NCBI RefSeq assembly: GCF_016865485.1
Contig: NZ_AP024452.1
Span: 2,626,501 to 2,690,500, forward strand
Reading direction: 5' to 3'
Length of the DNA: 64,000 nucleotides
Origin: Luteitalea sp. TBR-22
Lineage (GTDB): Bacteria > Acidobacteriota > Vicinamibacteria > Vicinamibacterales > Vicinamibacteraceae
The notes under the pieces were generated by a model. It searched no databases. It was not told the DNA's origin and saw nothing but the letters and a program-made list of their open reading frames with translations. Each line of letters starts with the position of its first letter. The first letter of the stretch is position 1. Made by a program: the position numbers and the translations under genes. Below are positions 8,583-18,385 of this stretch, in pieces.

Positions 8583-10544
8583 GTGTCCACGCCTTCCGTC
8601 CCCCTCGCCCTCGATCGCGGCGTCGCCGCGATCTACGACATCACCACGGCTGCCCCCGGTCCCGAGGGGCAGCTGCCGTTCACCCCCGACGACCTGCGCG
8701 ACAAGCCGAGTGGCGACCTCTTCGGCTGGTCGCTCGACGTCGGCATGGGGTGGGCGCCAGACGCGGTGCGCCAGCCCCAGGCGCTGCTCCTCAGCACCCT
8801 GGGCGGCATGCGCGAGCCCGACGGCACGCCGCTGGCCCTCGGCTACCACACCGGGCACTGGGAAGTGGGCCTCCTCATGCGTGAGGCAGCCCTGACCTGT
8901 CGCGCCACCGGGTGGACGCCGTTCGCCGGCTTCTGCACCGACCCGTGCGATGGCCGCTCGCAGGGCACGCCCGGCATGTTCGACAGCCTGCCGTACCGCA
9001 ACGACGCGGCAACCGTGCTCGGGCGATTGATCCGGTCGCTGCCGACGCGTTCGGCCGTGCTGGGCGTGGCCACGTGCGACAAGGGCCTGCCGGCGATGCT
9101 CATGGCGATCGCGGGGGCCGGCGACCTGCCGGTGGCCATCGTGCCCGGAGGCGTCACCCTGCCCTCCGACCGCGGCGAGGACGCCGGCACCATCCAGACC
9201 ATCGGCGCGCGCTTTTCGCACGGCCTGATCTCGCTCGAGGAGGCTGCGGCGCTCGGTTGCCGTGCGTGTGCCTCACCAGGCGGCGGGTGCCAGTTCCTCG
9301 GCACGGCGGCGTCGGCCCAGGTGGTGGCCGAGGCCATCGGGCTCGCCCCGGTGCACAGCGCGCTGGCGCCCTCCGGGCAGCCGATCTGGCTCGACGGCGC
9401 CGCGCGTGCCGTGCATGGCCTGCAGGCGCAGCGTGCGCTCGGATGGTCGGCGCGCACGCTGGTCACCGAGGCATCGATCCGCAATGCGATGGTCGCGCAT
9501 GCGGCCTTCGGCGGCTCGACCAACCTGCTGCTGCACGTGCCGGCCATCGCCCATGCGGCCGGCATCCGACGGCCGTCGATCGAGGACTGGATGGCGGTCA
9601 ACCGCGCCGTGCCGCGGCTGGTCGACGCCTTGCCGGCGGGCCCGCATCCGACCGTCCGCGTGCACCTCGCCGGTGGCGTCCCGGAGGTCCTGCTGCACCT
9701 GCGGGCGCTCGGCCTGCTCGACACCAGCGTGCCGACCGCCAGTGGCCTCACCCTCGATGCCGTGCTGGACTGGTGGGCGCAGAGCGAGCGACGGGTGCGC
9801 TGCCGCACCATCCTGCGCGACCGCGACGGCGTCGACCCGGACCGCGTCATCATGCCGCCGTCGTCGGCCGCGGCCGCCGGCCTGTCGAGCACCGTGTGCT
9901 TCATGCGGGGAACGCTCGCGCCCGAGGGCGCGATCGTCAAGAGCACCGCCATCGCCCGCGACCTGCTCGGCGATGACGGCGTGTTCCGGCACACCGGGCC
10001 GGCGCGCGTGTTCACGAGCGAGAAGGCGGCGATCGCGGCCATCAAGGGCCACGATCCCGAGACCGCGCTGAAGCCCGGCGAGGTGGTCGTGGTGGCCGGC
10101 ATCGGCCCGATGGGTACCGGAATGGAGGAGGTCTACCAGGTGACCTCCGCCCTGAAGCACCTGCCCGCATTCAAGGGCACGCCGCTCATCACCGATGCCC
10201 GCTTCTCGGGCGTGTCCACCGGCCCGTGCGTCGGCCACGTCGGCCCGGAGGCGCTCGCCGGCGGCCCGCTCGGCCGCCTGCGCGACGGCGACCTCGTGCG
10301 GGTGCTGATCGACACCCGGGCGCTCACCGGTACGGTCGATCTCGTGCGCCTCGACGCCGCCAGCGGTGAGCTGCTGCCGGATGCCGACACCCTGGCCGCA
10401 CGCCAGCCGCATCCGGACCTCGCCCCGCACCCGCAGCTGCCCGCCGCGACGCGCCTCTGGGCCGCCCTGCAGGCCGCCAGCGGCGGCACCTGGGGCGGGT
10501 GCGTTTACGATGTGGACGCGATCACGATGAAGCTGAACTCTTGA
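8583..10544 (+). CDS. YjhG/YagF-type dehydratase (IlvD/Edd superfamily)
   Basis: 653 residues, the length of the YjhG/YagF branch rather than IlvD (about 560-615). Fe-S ligand-type cysteines are at [14 protein letters not shown] and ACASPGGGC; other conserved segments are GGSTNLLLH and [18 protein letters not shown]. The branch includes D-xylonate dehydratases, which remove water from aldonic acids to give 2-keto-3-deoxy acids. The start is a GTG at 8583. The preceding oxidoreductases that could make aldonic acids support a sugar-acid role, though the exact substrate is inferred. Confidence 0.9.
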   Translation: MSTPSVPLALDRGVAAIYDITTAAPGPEGQLPFTPDDLRDKPSGDLFGWSLDVGMGWAPDAVRQPQALLLSTLGGMREPDGTPLALGYHTGHWEVGLLMREAALTCRATGWTPFAGFCTDPCDGRSQGTPGMFDSLPYRNDAATVLGRLIRSLPTRSAVLGVATCDKGLPAMLMAIAGAGDLPVAIVPGGVTLPSDRGEDAGTIQTIGARFSHGLISLEEAAALGCRACASPGGGCQFLGTAASAQVVAEAIGLAPVHSALAPSGQPIWLDGAARAVHGLQAQRALGWSARTLVTEASIRNAMVAHAAFGGSTNLLLHVPAIAHAAGIRRPSIEDWMAVNRAVPRLVDALPAGPHPTVRVHLAGGVPEVLLHLRALGLLDTSVPTASGLTLDAVLDWWAQSERRVRCRTILRDRDGVDPDRVIMPPSSAAAAGLSSTVCFMRGTLAPEGAIVKSTAIARDLLGDDGVFRHTGPARVFTSEKAAIAAIKGHDPETALKPGEVVVVAGIGPMGTGMEEVYQVTSALKHLPAFKGTPLITDARFSGVSTGPCVGHVGPEALAGGPLGRLRDGDLVRVLIDTRALTGTVDLVRLDAASGELLPDADTLAARQPHPDLAPHPQLPAATRLWAALQAASGGTWGGCVYDVDAITMKLNS

Positions 10545-10627
10545 GGGCCTTGGGCCTTCGGGCCTTCGTCCCTGAGCCCTGAGTCCTGAGCCCTGAGCCG
10601 TAAGCCATGAGCCCTGAGCCTTGAGCC
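10545..10627. repeat. tandem CCTGAGCC / GGGCCTT repeat array
   Basis: A head of GGGCCTT-type units (about 10545-10570) is followed by about seven imperfect CCCTGAG/CCTTGAG units running up to the next start codon. Related arrays are at 32180-32233 and 57690-57722, and inside dnaE2 and the acid-sugar kinase. Confidence 0.75.
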
Positions 10628-10628
10628 G

Positions 10629-11762
10629 ATGATGAAACAGCACACCCCGTCCCGCCGTCGTTTCCTCCAGTCCACCGGCCTGTCGCTCGCCGCGGCCTCG
10701 TTCGCAGGCGCCCGTGCGGCGGCGCAGCCGCGCCTGCCGGGCCCGCCCGAGAAGAAGCTCGGGTTCGCGATCGTCGGTCTCGGCAGCCTGTCCATCAACC
10801 AGATCCTGCCGGCGTTCGCGCACTGCCGGCACGCCAGGGTGACGGCACTGGTGAGTGGAGACGCGGCCAAGGCGAAGACGCTGGCCACCGCTTACGGCGT
10901 GCCGGAGTCGGGGATCTACAGCTACGACACCTACGACCGCCTCAAGGACAACCCCGACGTCGACATCGTGTACGTCGTGTTGCCCAACAGCATGCACCGC
11001 GAGTACACGGTGCGGGCGCACCAGGCTGGCAAGCACGTGCTCTGCGAGAAGCCGATGGCCAACACGCCGCAGGACTGCGAGGCGATGATCGCGGCGGCGA
11101 AGGCAGCAGGGAAGAAGCTGATGATCGGCTACCGCCTGCGATACGAGCCGTACAACATGGCGATGATCCGGATGGCGCGCGAGCAGGAGTTCGGCAAGCC
11201 GAAGGTCATCCTCTGCGAGGCCGGCTTCAGCATCGGCGATCCGAAACAGTGGCGCCTGAACAAGGGCCTCGCGGGTGGCGGCTCGCTGATGGACATCGGC
11301 ATCTATGCGCTCAACGCCGCGCGGTACCTCTCGGGCGAGGAGCCGATTGCCATCAACGCCATGGCGTACACGACGCCCGGTGACGTGCGGTTCGCCGATG
11401 GCGTCGAGGAGACGATCAACTTCCAGCTCCGCTTCCCGAGCGGCCTCCTGGCCAACTGCGTGTCGAGCTACGGCGTGGGGCTGAACCGCTTCCGCGTCCA
11501 CGCCGAGAAGGCCGCCTTCGAACTCGAGCCGGCCCTCAGCTACTCGGACCTGCGCATGCGCGTCATCCGCGGCGGCACGGTCGAGCAGCGGACACTGCCG
11601 GATCGGAACCAGTTCGCCCTCGAGATGGACCACATGGCCGAGTGCGTGAAGACCAATGCCGACCCGCGCACCCCCGGCGAGGAGGGCCTCAAGGACCTGC
11701 GCGCCATGATGGCGATCTACGAGGCGGCCAGGACGGGGAAGACGGTAACGCTTAACGCGTAA
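10629..11762 (+). CDS. Gfo/Idh/MocA-family oxidoreductase with Tat signal
   Basis: 377 residues. A twin-arginine signal (SRRRFLQSTGLSLAAASFAG) precedes a Rossmann NAD(P) site (FAIVGLGSLSINQI), the CEKPMA motif with the family's catalytic-type lysine, and the C-terminal beta-sheet domain (LRYEPYNMA, GGGSLMDIGIYALNAAR). This is the architecture of periplasmic glucose-fructose oxidoreductase-like enzymes. Substrate unknown. It sits 84 nt after the dehydratase, the gap being one tandem repeat array. The ATG at 10629 was taken because the Tat motif follows directly. Confidence 0.9.
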   Translation: MMKQHTPSRRRFLQSTGLSLAAASFAGARAAAQPRLPGPPEKKLGFAIVGLGSLSINQILPAFAHCRHARVTALVSGDAAKAKTLATAYGVPESGIYSYDTYDRLKDNPDVDIVYVVLPNSMHREYTVRAHQAGKHVLCEKPMANTPQDCEAMIAAAKAAGKKLMIGYRLRYEPYNMAMIRMAREQEFGKPKVILCEAGFSIGDPKQWRLNKGLAGGGSLMDIGIYALNAARYLSGEEPIAINAMAYTTPGDVRFADGVEETINFQLRFPSGLLANCVSSYGVGLNRFRVHAEKAAFELEPALSYSDLRMRVIRGGTVEQRTLPDRNQFALEMDHMAECVKTNADPRTPGEEGLKDLRAMMAIYEAARTGKTVTLNA

Positions 11763-11825
11763 CGCAACGCTTGACGTCGAATGCGGGGAGTCGGCCTGTC
11801 AGCCGGAGCCTTGGCGAAGGCGGAA

Positions 11826-11851
11826 CGTAGCCGTCGCGCGTGCGCGACGGT
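11826..11851. repeat. hairpin repeat, CGTAGSCGTCG family
   Basis: CGTAG followed by the stem GCCGTCGCGC/GCGCGACGGT around a 2-nt centre. It is preceded by GGAGCCTTGGCGAAGGCGG, a fragment of the palindrome seen several times inside dnaE2. The rest of the 170-nt gap shows nothing else apart from TTAACGCGTAACGC units at its start. Confidence 0.7.
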
Positions 11852-11932
11852 CAGGGGCACGGACGGGAGGTTCCGGTGCGCGTCGGTAGCAGGGGGGCGA
11901 TCGCGTAGGATGACCCGTCACGGAGCTCAGCG

Positions 11933-12922
11933 ATGTCGCCACTCGTCAGGTTGTTGACTCACCAGGATGTGCAGCGCGCCCTCGTCGGCGTCGACCTGGT
12001 GGGCCTCATGGAAGCTGCGCTCGGCGCCCTGTCAGCGGGCGACGTCGTGCAGCCGCTCCGGTCCTCGATGCTCGTCGGCCCCGAGCGCGCCTATCTCGGT
12101 CTGATGCCGGCGCACATCGCCTCGCACGCGGCACTGGGCCTGAAGCTGGTGACCGTCTTCAACGCCAATCGCGCACAAGGCCTGCCGAGTCACTTCGCGA
12201 CCATCCTGCTGCTCGACGACGCAACCGGGATGCTGCGTGCGGTGATGGACGGGTCACACATCACCGAGGCGCGCACCGCGGCGGTGTCGGCCGTGGCGGT
12301 GCGCCACCTGCAGGGGGCGCCCCCGCGTCGCATGGCGTTGCTGGGCAGTGGCGCCCAGGCGCGCAGTCACCTGCGGGCGCTCGTCGCCGAGGCGCCCTCG
12401 CTGCAGGAGGTGCGGGTGTGGAGCCCGCGGGCCGATCTCGCGGCATTCGTGCGGGAGATATCGACCGAGGTGGCGGCCACTCTCGTCGCATCGGACTCGG
12501 CCGAGGCCGCGAGCCGCGGCGCCGACCTCATCGTCCTCGTCACCTCGTCGCCGCATCCCGTGCTCGACCGGCGTTGGGTGCAAGACGGTGCCCTCGTGGT
12601 GTCGGTCGGCGCGTGCCGGCCCGACCAGCGCGAAATGGACCCCGAACTCGTATCGGCCGCGCGCCTGGTCGTCGACTCGCGCGCTGCCGCGCTCGTCGAG
12701 TCGGGAGACGTCGTACAGGGCATCGCGGAAGGTCGCTTCGGGGCCGACCACATCCGCGCGGAACTGGGGGAGGTGGTCCGATCGCGCGTCCCCATCCGCC
12801 AGGCGGCCAGCGACGTCGTGGTCTTCAAGTCGCTTGGTCTCGCCGTCGAGGATGTCGCGGTGGCTCACCTCGTGCTCGAGCGCGCCGCGGCCGATGGGCT
12901 CGGCACGCTGGTGGCGCTGTGA
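11933..12922 (+). CDS. ornithine cyclodeaminase / mu-crystallin family protein
   Basis: 329 residues. It has the family's N-terminal substrate domain (LLTHQDVQRAL, TVFNANRAQGLPSH) and an NAD-binding Rossmann fold with MALLGSGAQARSHLRAL near residue 130, then FKSLGLAVEDVAVAHLV near the C-terminus. Members include ornithine cyclodeaminase, alanine dehydrogenase and ketimine reductases; motif reading does not separate these. GGAG at 11921-11925 lies upstream of the ATG. The next gene follows after 16 nt, so they probably form an operon. Confidence 0.88.
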   Translation: MSPLVRLLTHQDVQRALVGVDLVGLMEAALGALSAGDVVQPLRSSMLVGPERAYLGLMPAHIASHAALGLKLVTVFNANRAQGLPSHFATILLLDDATGMLRAVMDGSHITEARTAAVSAVAVRHLQGAPPRRMALLGSGAQARSHLRALVAEAPSLQEVRVWSPRADLAAFVREISTEVAATLVASDSAEAASRGADLIVLVTSSPHPVLDRRWVQDGALVVSVGACRPDQREMDPELVSAARLVVDSRAAALVESGDVVQGIAEGRFGADHIRAELGEVVRSRVPIRQAASDVVVFKSLGLAVEDVAVAHLVLERAAADGLGTLVAL

Positions 12923-12938
12923 GGCCCACGGAGGCTCG

Positions 12939-13835
12939 ATGGTCGCAGCGCTCCTGATCCTGCTGTCGGCCCTCGCCCTGGGCTTCGTGATGGTGTGGGT
13001 GGCCGCCGTGCGGGAGGCACGCACGCCCGGCACGGCGCCCCCGGAGGCCAGTCCCGGGTTGCCGACCGCCGAGCATCACGCCGTCGGCCTGGTGACCAAC
13101 TTCTTCGATACGCTCGGCATCGGGAGCTTCGCGCCGACGACGGTGATCTTCAGGCTCAGGCGCCTGGTGCCCGACGACCTCATGCCGGGTACGCTCAACG
13201 TCGGCCACTCCCTGCCGGTCACGGTCCAGGCGCTGATCTACATCGGCATCATCGCGGTGGACCCGTGGACGCTGGTGCTGCTCATCGCCGCGGCCGCCGC
13301 GGGCGCATGGTTCGGGGCTGGCGTGGTCGCCGGTCTGTCGCGCCGGCGCATCCAGATGGGCATGGGAGGCGCCCTGCTCGCCGCAGCATCGCTGATGGTG
13401 ATGACGCAGTTCGGCTGGTTCCCAGGCGGGGGCGACACCCTCGGGCTCGAGGGCCCCAGACTGGCCATCGGCATCGGCGGGGCAGCCGTGGCGGGCGCCC
13501 TGATGACGCTCGGGGTGGGCTTCTATGCCCCGTGCATGATCCTCGTGAGCCTGCTCGGCATGAACCCGACGGCGGCCTTTCCCATCATGATGGGCGCCTG
13601 CGCCTTCATGATGCCCGTGGCCAGCATGCGCTTCGTCCGCAAGCAGCGCTACAGCCTGCGGCCCGCGCTGGGCCTGACGATGGGCGGCATCCCCGGCGTG
13701 CTGCTGGCCGCCTTCATCGTGCGATCGCTCGACCTGGCGACCGTGAGATGGCTCGTCGTGGTGGTCGTGCTCTACACGGCGGTGTCGATGCTGGTCGCCG
13801 CCACCGCACCGCGATTGCGAAGCGACGCGCCCTGA
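12939..13835 (+). CDS. sulfite exporter TauE/SafE family membrane protein
   Basis: 298 residues with about eight hydrophobic segments arranged as two related halves, as in the TauE/SafE (DUF81) anion transporters. NFFDTLGIGSFAPTT in the first half and GVGFYAPCMI in the second mark the two repeats. A strong GGAGG sits 5 nt before the ATG at 12939. Likely moves a small anion, often a sulfur oxyanion or organic sulfonate, across the inner membrane. The link to the amino-acid enzyme upstream is not clear. Confidence 0.87.
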   Translation: MVAALLILLSALALGFVMVWVAAVREARTPGTAPPEASPGLPTAEHHAVGLVTNFFDTLGIGSFAPTTVIFRLRRLVPDDLMPGTLNVGHSLPVTVQALIYIGIIAVDPWTLVLLIAAAAAGAWFGAGVVAGLSRRRIQMGMGGALLAAASLMVMTQFGWFPGGGDTLGLEGPRLAIGIGGAAVAGALMTLGVGFYAPCMILVSLLGMNPTAAFPIMMGACAFMMPVASMRFVRKQRYSLRPALGLTMGGIPGVLLAAFIVRSLDLATVRWLVVVVVLYTAVSMLVAATAPRLRSDAP

Positions 13836-13839
13836 CCGC

Positions 13840-15387
13840 TCAACGACAGCCGCAGTTGCCGCAGCCCGCGACTGTCGCGGCGGCCAGTCGCTGCTCGATC
13901 GCCCGTGAGGTGGGGGTGATGGCCAGGCCACCGAGGGCCGTGCAGCGATGTTCGCGTGGCATCCGGCTGGCCACGTCCTTCGCCGCGTCGATGACCTCAT
14001 CGAGCGGAATCAGCGGGTCGAAGTCGGCCAGCGCCATGTTCGCGCACGACAGCGCATTGCTGGCCGCCATGACGTTCTTGCCCAGGCACGGGGCCTCGAC
14101 GCGCCCGGCGATGGGATCGCAGATGAGTCCCAGCATGCTCTGCAAGGCCATCGATGCGGCCGCGATCGCCTGATCGCGCGTTCCTCCGGCGAGCGTGACC
14201 AATGCGGCGGCGGCCATGCTGGCCGCGGCACCTCCCTCGGCCTGGCAGCCACCGACTTCAGCCGCGAAGGTCCAGCGCGTGGCGATGAAGACGCCGATCA
14301 GCCCGGCGGCGAGCATCGCCTTCGCCATCGCTTCCTCATCGTGTCCCAGGGTCTCGGCCATGCCGATCACGGCGCCGGGCAGCGCGGCGCACGCCCCGGC
14401 CGTCGGGGCCGCGATGATCACGCCCATCGAGCTCTTGACCTCCATCAACGCCGTCACGTAGAGCACGATGCGGTTCAGCGCGCCACCGTCGAGCAGTCGC
14501 CCCGCCTCCATCGACGCCTGGAAGCGGCCGCTCTGGTGCCCGAGCATGCGATCGGCGTAGCTGGTGCCTGCGATGCCGCTGGCGATCGACCGACGCAGGA
14601 TGCGCACCAGGGCGATCATCCGTTCGATTACCTCGTCCTCGCTGAAGCGACCGCGGGCCCGCTCGTACTCGACGGCCAACTGCCACAGGGGCGTCCGTCG
14701 ATCCCCGTCATGGCGCAGCATGTCCTCACTGCCGGCGAAGGGCACCTGCACGTCCTTGCGAGAAGGCACCGGCAGCACCGGCGCGAGCCTCCTGACGGCG
14801 ATGGCCTCCACACCATCGGTTGCCACGAAGCGCGCCGCCTTGACCTGCACGATCTGCAGGTCGCCGGCCTCGTGGACGATCACCTCGGCGTCCCCGAATG
14901 CCGGCACCGGGCCCGGACGCATCCAGATCAGCGTCTCGTGGTAGCCGCCGTCCATCGTCATCGGGACGCCGTCGATGCCGAGCACCTCCATCATGCCGCC
15001 GCCGGTCGAGATGGCGATCAGCGCGTGGGTGTCGCGCGCGTTGCGGAGGGTGAGCCGATACGTGTTCGGGTGGGGATCGCCGACGTCGACCGTCTCGATG
15101 CGGTGCGTGATCCCGGCCTCGGCCAGTGCCCGCGCGGCCTCTGGCAACCGCTCGTCGTCGGCCTCCCAGCCGAGCAGGCCGCCGAACAGGCCCATGTCGC
15201 TGCCCTGGCTCTCGTGCGTCGTCGGCAGCGAGCCGGCGCGATCGAACTCGACGAGCACGTCGGTGATCTCGCCCTCCATCAGGTCGCGCGCCAGGCGACC
15301 GATCCGGAGTGCCGCGGCGCAGTGCGAACTCGACGGCCCGCGCATCACCGGACCGATGACGTCGTTGAAGATCGAGACAGCGTTCAT
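13840..15387 (-). CDS. sdaA: L-serine ammonia-lyase, iron-sulfur type, single chain
   Basis: 515 residues holding both the beta domain (N-terminal, ISIFNDVIGPVMRGPSSSH) and the alpha domain (C-terminal) of Fe-S serine dehydratase in one chain. Cysteines expected to hold the 4Fe-4S cluster are in GACAALPGA, CDPIAGRVEAPCLGK and nearby. It deaminates L-serine to pyruvate and ammonia in the cytosol. An oddity is the C-terminal tail CGNCGCR, with three cysteines in the last six residues; this could be an extra metal site or simply a lineage feature. It is convergent with the permease gene (4-nt gap). Confidence 0.94.
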   Translation of the reverse strand: MNAVSIFNDVIGPVMRGPSSSHCAAALRIGRLARDLMEGEITDVLVEFDRAGSLPTTHESQGSDMGLFGGLLGWEADDERLPEAARALAEAGITHRIETVDVGDPHPNTYRLTLRNARDTHALIAISTGGGMMEVLGIDGVPMTMDGGYHETLIWMRPGPVPAFGDAEVIVHEAGDLQIVQVKAARFVATDGVEAIAVRRLAPVLPVPSRKDVQVPFAGSEDMLRHDGDRRTPLWQLAVEYERARGRFSEDEVIERMIALVRILRRSIASGIAGTSYADRMLGHQSGRFQASMEAGRLLDGGALNRIVLYVTALMEVKSSMGVIIAAPTAGACAALPGAVIGMAETLGHDEEAMAKAMLAAGLIGVFIATRWTFAAEVGGCQAEGGAAASMAAAALVTLAGGTRDQAIAAASMALQSMLGLICDPIAGRVEAPCLGKNVMAASNALSCANMALADFDPLIPLDEVIDAAKDVASRMPREHRCTALGGLAITPTSRAIEQRLAAATVAGCGNCGCR

Positions 15388-15495
15388 GGGTGTGCGCGAT
15401 CGTACAACGCCTCACGGCCGGACCCGCCGCCGGGAGCGAAACCGGAGTGTGCGGGCCGACGCCGGTCGCCAGTCTGTGATGATGCAGGTACGGAG

Positions 15496-16383
15496 ATGAC
15501 CACACTGGCGCACATCGAGGCGTTTGTCCGGTACCAGGGGCCATACGACTGGTCGTCGATGCGGGCGTGGCTCCAGGGCCGGGCGCTCGAGGGCGTCGAG
15601 TCGCTGCGCGATGACTGCTACGCACGCACGCTGCGCATCGACGGAGTGCCGGGCGTGGTGCAGGTCGCGCACGCGCCTGAGCGGTCGGGCTTCGTGGTGC
15701 GTCTTGCGATGCGGGCGCCCGCCGCGCCTGTGGAGATCGCCGCGCGGCTCGAGCGCGTGCTCGATCTCGATCGCGATTGTCCCGCCATGGGGCGTCACCT
15801 CCGGCACGATCCCTGGATGGCCGCGCTGTTGGCGCGCCATCAGGGCGTGCGTGTGCCTGGAGGCTGGGAGCCGTTCGAACTCGCCGTGCGGGCGGTCCTC
15901 GGGCAACAGGTCACCATCGGCGCGGCCAGGGCGCTGGTGTCGCACGTCGTGCGGCTCGCCGGCCCGGCGCTGCCGCCCGACCTGGTGCGTCCCGGCCTCA
16001 CGCATGTGTTCCCGACGCCAGTCGAGGTCCTGGCGGCCGACCTGTCGCCGTTGCGCCTGCCGGGGGCGCGGCGCGCCACGCTCGTGGCCCTGGCGCGCGC
16101 GGCGTGTGAGCGCGCCGACCTGTTCGAGCCGCACGCCTCGCTCGACGTGATCGTGGCCCGACTGACGATGGTGCCCGGCATCGGGGAGTGGACGGCCCAG
16201 TACATCGCCTTGCGGGCGCTCCGGCATCCCGATGCCTTCCCGGCGAGCGACATCGGCCTGCTGCGGGCGGCGGCGAGCGAGTTCGGGGCGCGGCCGTCGC
16301 CTGCCGCGCTGCGCCAGCGCGCCGAGTCCTGGCGTCCGCACCGGGCCTACGCGGCGCAGTTGCTGTGGGCGCAGGACAAGTAA
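15496..16383 (+). CDS. alkA: DNA-3-methyladenine glycosylase 2 (AlkA type)
   Basis: 295 residues. An AlkA-type N-terminal domain is followed by the helix-hairpin-helix GPD fold, with LGQQVTIGAARALV, the hairpin LTMVPGIGEWTAQYIALRAL and Asp252 (FPASDIGL), the catalytic aspartate position. It removes alkylated bases such as 3-methyladenine from DNA. The ATG at 15496 has CGGAG just upstream; the open frame continues back to 13948 only because it is antisense to sdaA. The divergent 108-nt gap with sdaA should hold both promoters. Confidence 0.92.
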   Translation: MTTLAHIEAFVRYQGPYDWSSMRAWLQGRALEGVESLRDDCYARTLRIDGVPGVVQVAHAPERSGFVVRLAMRAPAAPVEIAARLERVLDLDRDCPAMGRHLRHDPWMAALLARHQGVRVPGGWEPFELAVRAVLGQQVTIGAARALVSHVVRLAGPALPPDLVRPGLTHVFPTPVEVLAADLSPLRLPGARRATLVALARAACERADLFEPHASLDVIVARLTMVPGIGEWTAQYIALRALRHPDAFPASDIGLLRAAASEFGARPSPAALRQRAESWRPHRAYAAQLLWAQDK

Positions 16384-16560
16384 CGTCTGACGTCTGACGT
16401 TTGACGTTTGACCGAACGCCGAACGCCGAACTCGCCGCGCGCCGGAGGCGCAGATCGGCGAGTCTTCAACGTCGGACGTCGGACCCCGAACCGCCGGACG
16501 CCTTCATCGGACGCAGCCGTCGCGCTTGCGCGACGGTCAGGGGCTACGTCAGGGGAGGAG
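16384..16560. repeat. composite repeat gap (TTTGACG array, nested palindrome, hairpin)
   Basis: Three repeat types lie side by side. Tandem CGTCTGA/CGTTTGA units start right after the alkA stop (16384-16411). A palindrome has ACTCGCCG at 16430-16437 paired with CGGCGAGT at 16456-16463, and its interior is nearly identical to 43007-43040. A CGTAGSCGTCG-family hairpin lies at 16512-16537 (stem GCCGTCGCGC/GCGCGACGGT). No credible gene is present in the gap. Confidence 0.75.
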
Positions 16561-16638
16561 GGAAATCAGCCGTGACGGCCGCGAATGCCGGTCTGCCCTC
16601 GCGGCAGTCCGGCATCGCAGCATTGCCGCAGTCGCGAC

Positions 16639-17169
16639 CTAGTGCGCGGCCTTGGTGATCGTGCCGCAGGCGATGCGGTCGCCGGCGTTGCCAGCCGGGT
16701 CGGTCTTGAGGTCGTCGGCCTTGGCGTGGATGACCAGCGCGGTGCCGCCGTTGGTGAACAGCGAGTTGGGGCCGTCGCCGAGGGTGACGGCGGTGTTGGT
16801 GATGGTCTTCTCGAGCGTGCCGTTGGCGCCCACGGTGATGTTGGGCATGTCGCCCGCGTGGTGACCGCTCGGGTTCTCGAGACCGTGCTGCTTGGTGGTC
16901 GGGTTGAAGTGCGGGCCGGCCGAGGTGAACGCCGGACCCTCGCACTTGGCGACCGCATGCAGGTGGATGGCGTGTTCACCCGCCGGCAGGTTCTTGAGCG
17001 AGAGCGCGATCGAGACGCCCTCCTTGGCCGGCGAGATCATCGCCATGCCGACCGATTGACCCTTGCCGTCCTGCAGGTTCACGTGAACCATCGGCGCCTG
17101 GGCCGCGCCGACGAGTCCCGCGGCCATGAGCGCCGCGGCGCCGAAGGTCATGCCGATCTGACGTCGCAT
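16639..17169 (-). CDS. sodC: Cu/Zn superoxide dismutase
   Basis: 176 residues with a signal peptide ending near VGAAQA. Copper and zinc ligands are visible as [23 protein letters not shown] and HHAGDMPN, and the C-terminal IACGTI provides the second cysteine of the disulfide. It converts superoxide to peroxide and oxygen in the periplasm. It is convergent with alkA and transcribed toward the composite repeat gap. Confidence 0.95.
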   Translation of the reverse strand: MRRQIGMTFGAAALMAAGLVGAAQAPMVHVNLQDGKGQSVGMAMISPAKEGVSIALSLKNLPAGEHAIHLHAVAKCEGPAFTSAGPHFNPTTKQHGLENPSGHHAGDMPNITVGANGTLEKTITNTAVTLGDGPNSLFTNGGTALVIHAKADDLKTDPAGNAGDRIACGTITKAAH

Positions 17170-17404
17170 CCGGAATCTCCCTTGTGGCAGCCCTGGCGCC
17201 GGTCCACCCGGCGCGCGGCTGCTCCCTCCATCCTAGTAGACGAGGGCGCCGGCATGCCGGCCGTTTTCCACAGGCTCGACGGTGTGGTGCGGCGGTGTGC
17301 CGGCCGGGCTGGGCCACGGGGCGCGCCCGACCGGGAAGCCGGCGCTTTCCTGTCGGACGCGGCACCCTCCCGCGAGCCGGGGAGATGGGAGGCGACGCTG
17401 GCCG

Positions 17405-18115
17405 TCAGGCCCGGCGTTTGCGGCGGTGCAGCAGGGCGGCGGCGCCAGTGGCGAGCAGCAGGATCGAGGCCGGCTCCGGGACCGGCACGGTGCCCTCGAG
17501 CGTGAAGGCGCGATCCCGTGCTCGGACCCCTGCACTGGTGACCGACATTCCTGGCCCCAGTTGCTGCTGGAATGAGAAGTCGTCCTTGCCGGTGCCACCG
17601 CTCCAGGCGAAAGCCGGCTCATAGATGTCCGAACGCGAGAGGACGGAGAACCAGTACTTGGTCTGCGCCGTGGCCGTGAACGCCGCGGGGAGGGTCACGG
17701 CATAGTCGTAGTAGGCGACGTTGTAGATGTTGCCGACGCTGAACTGTCCGATGCCGAGGAACGTGCTGGTCACGGCGCCGGCCGCGATCGAGTGGGTGAC
17801 CAGCGGCGCGCCGGGGACGCCGCCATTGTCGGCAAAGAAGGCGATGTCCCACGACAGGACGTCCGGGCTCGGCGCTGCCGTTGGGATCGGGGCCGACAGG
17901 TCGATCCAGAACCCACTCCAGCGAACCGTCTCGACCGACCCGTTGGTGAGCAACGTGAAGTCGTCGAAGGAGCGGAAGCCCGTTTGTGACGTCTGGCCGA
18001 AGTCGGAGATGCGGGCCGAGGAACCAATCGTCGAGGTCTGATAGAGGATGTCGGCGCCGGCCGTGGCCGACGAGGTGAGTAGCAGGGTGGACGCCAGCAG
18101 GGCGATCTTGGACAT
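17405..18115 (-). CDS. PEP-CTERM sorting domain protein
   Basis: 236 residues: an N-terminal signal (MSKIALLASTLLLTSSATAGA), a beta-rich secreted middle with no recognised enzyme motif, and a C-terminal sorting tail VPEPASILLL followed by a hydrophobic segment and RRKRRA. The PEP-CTERM tail is processed by exosortase, so an exosortase should exist elsewhere in the genome. An upstream in-frame start (18379) is rejected because the signal peptide begins at 18115. It may be a surface or matrix protein. Confidence 0.88.
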   Translation of the reverse strand: MSKIALLASTLLLTSSATAGADILYQTSTIGSSARISDFGQTSQTGFRSFDDFTLLTNGSVETVRWSGFWIDLSAPIPTAAPSPDVLSWDIAFFADNGGVPGAPLVTHSIAAGAVTSTFLGIGQFSVGNIYNVAYYDYAVTLPAAFTATAQTKYWFSVLSRSDIYEPAFAWSGGTGKDDFSFQQQLGPGMSVTSAGVRARDRAFTLEGTVPVPEPASILLLATGAAALLHRRKRRA

Positions 18116-18332
18116 GCGCGCTCCAACGTGAACGGAGTGTTCCTGAACGGACAGTTCACGGAGTGCAAGAGGTGAGCCGCCAGGGCGCCCGACGCCGTTG
18201 CACGAAAAGGCAGCCAAACCGCCACAGCATTCCGGAGTGACCCTGACAAAAGTCAATGTCTGCCGGGTCGAAGGCAGGGAAGTGTCAGAAGGACGCCGAC
18301 GACTCGTCCTGCGGCCATGCACACGCCCGATG

Positions 18333-18361
18333 TTGTCCCCGACCCGTCGAGGTGGTACGCT
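18333..18361 (+). promoter_or_regulatory. putative promoter of imuA
   Basis: TTGTCC (18333-18338) and TACGCT (18356-18361) are separated by 17 nt and end 24 nt before the imuA ATG. This is the best sigma-70-like pair in the 270-nt divergent gap. I looked for a clear LexA palindrome here and did not find one. Confidence 0.35.
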
Positions 18362-18385
18362 GCTCGGGAGGCGAAACAAAATCGA

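Noticed and set aside
9273-11633. Minus-strand open frame of 786 codons
   Set aside because: Shadow of the dehydratase and the Gfo/Idh gene; no recognisable motif or start signal.
18116-18385. LexA box upstream of imuA
   Set aside because: I looked for a GAAC/GTTC-type palindrome on both strands of the divergent gap and found none that was convincing. A lineage-specific box could still be present.
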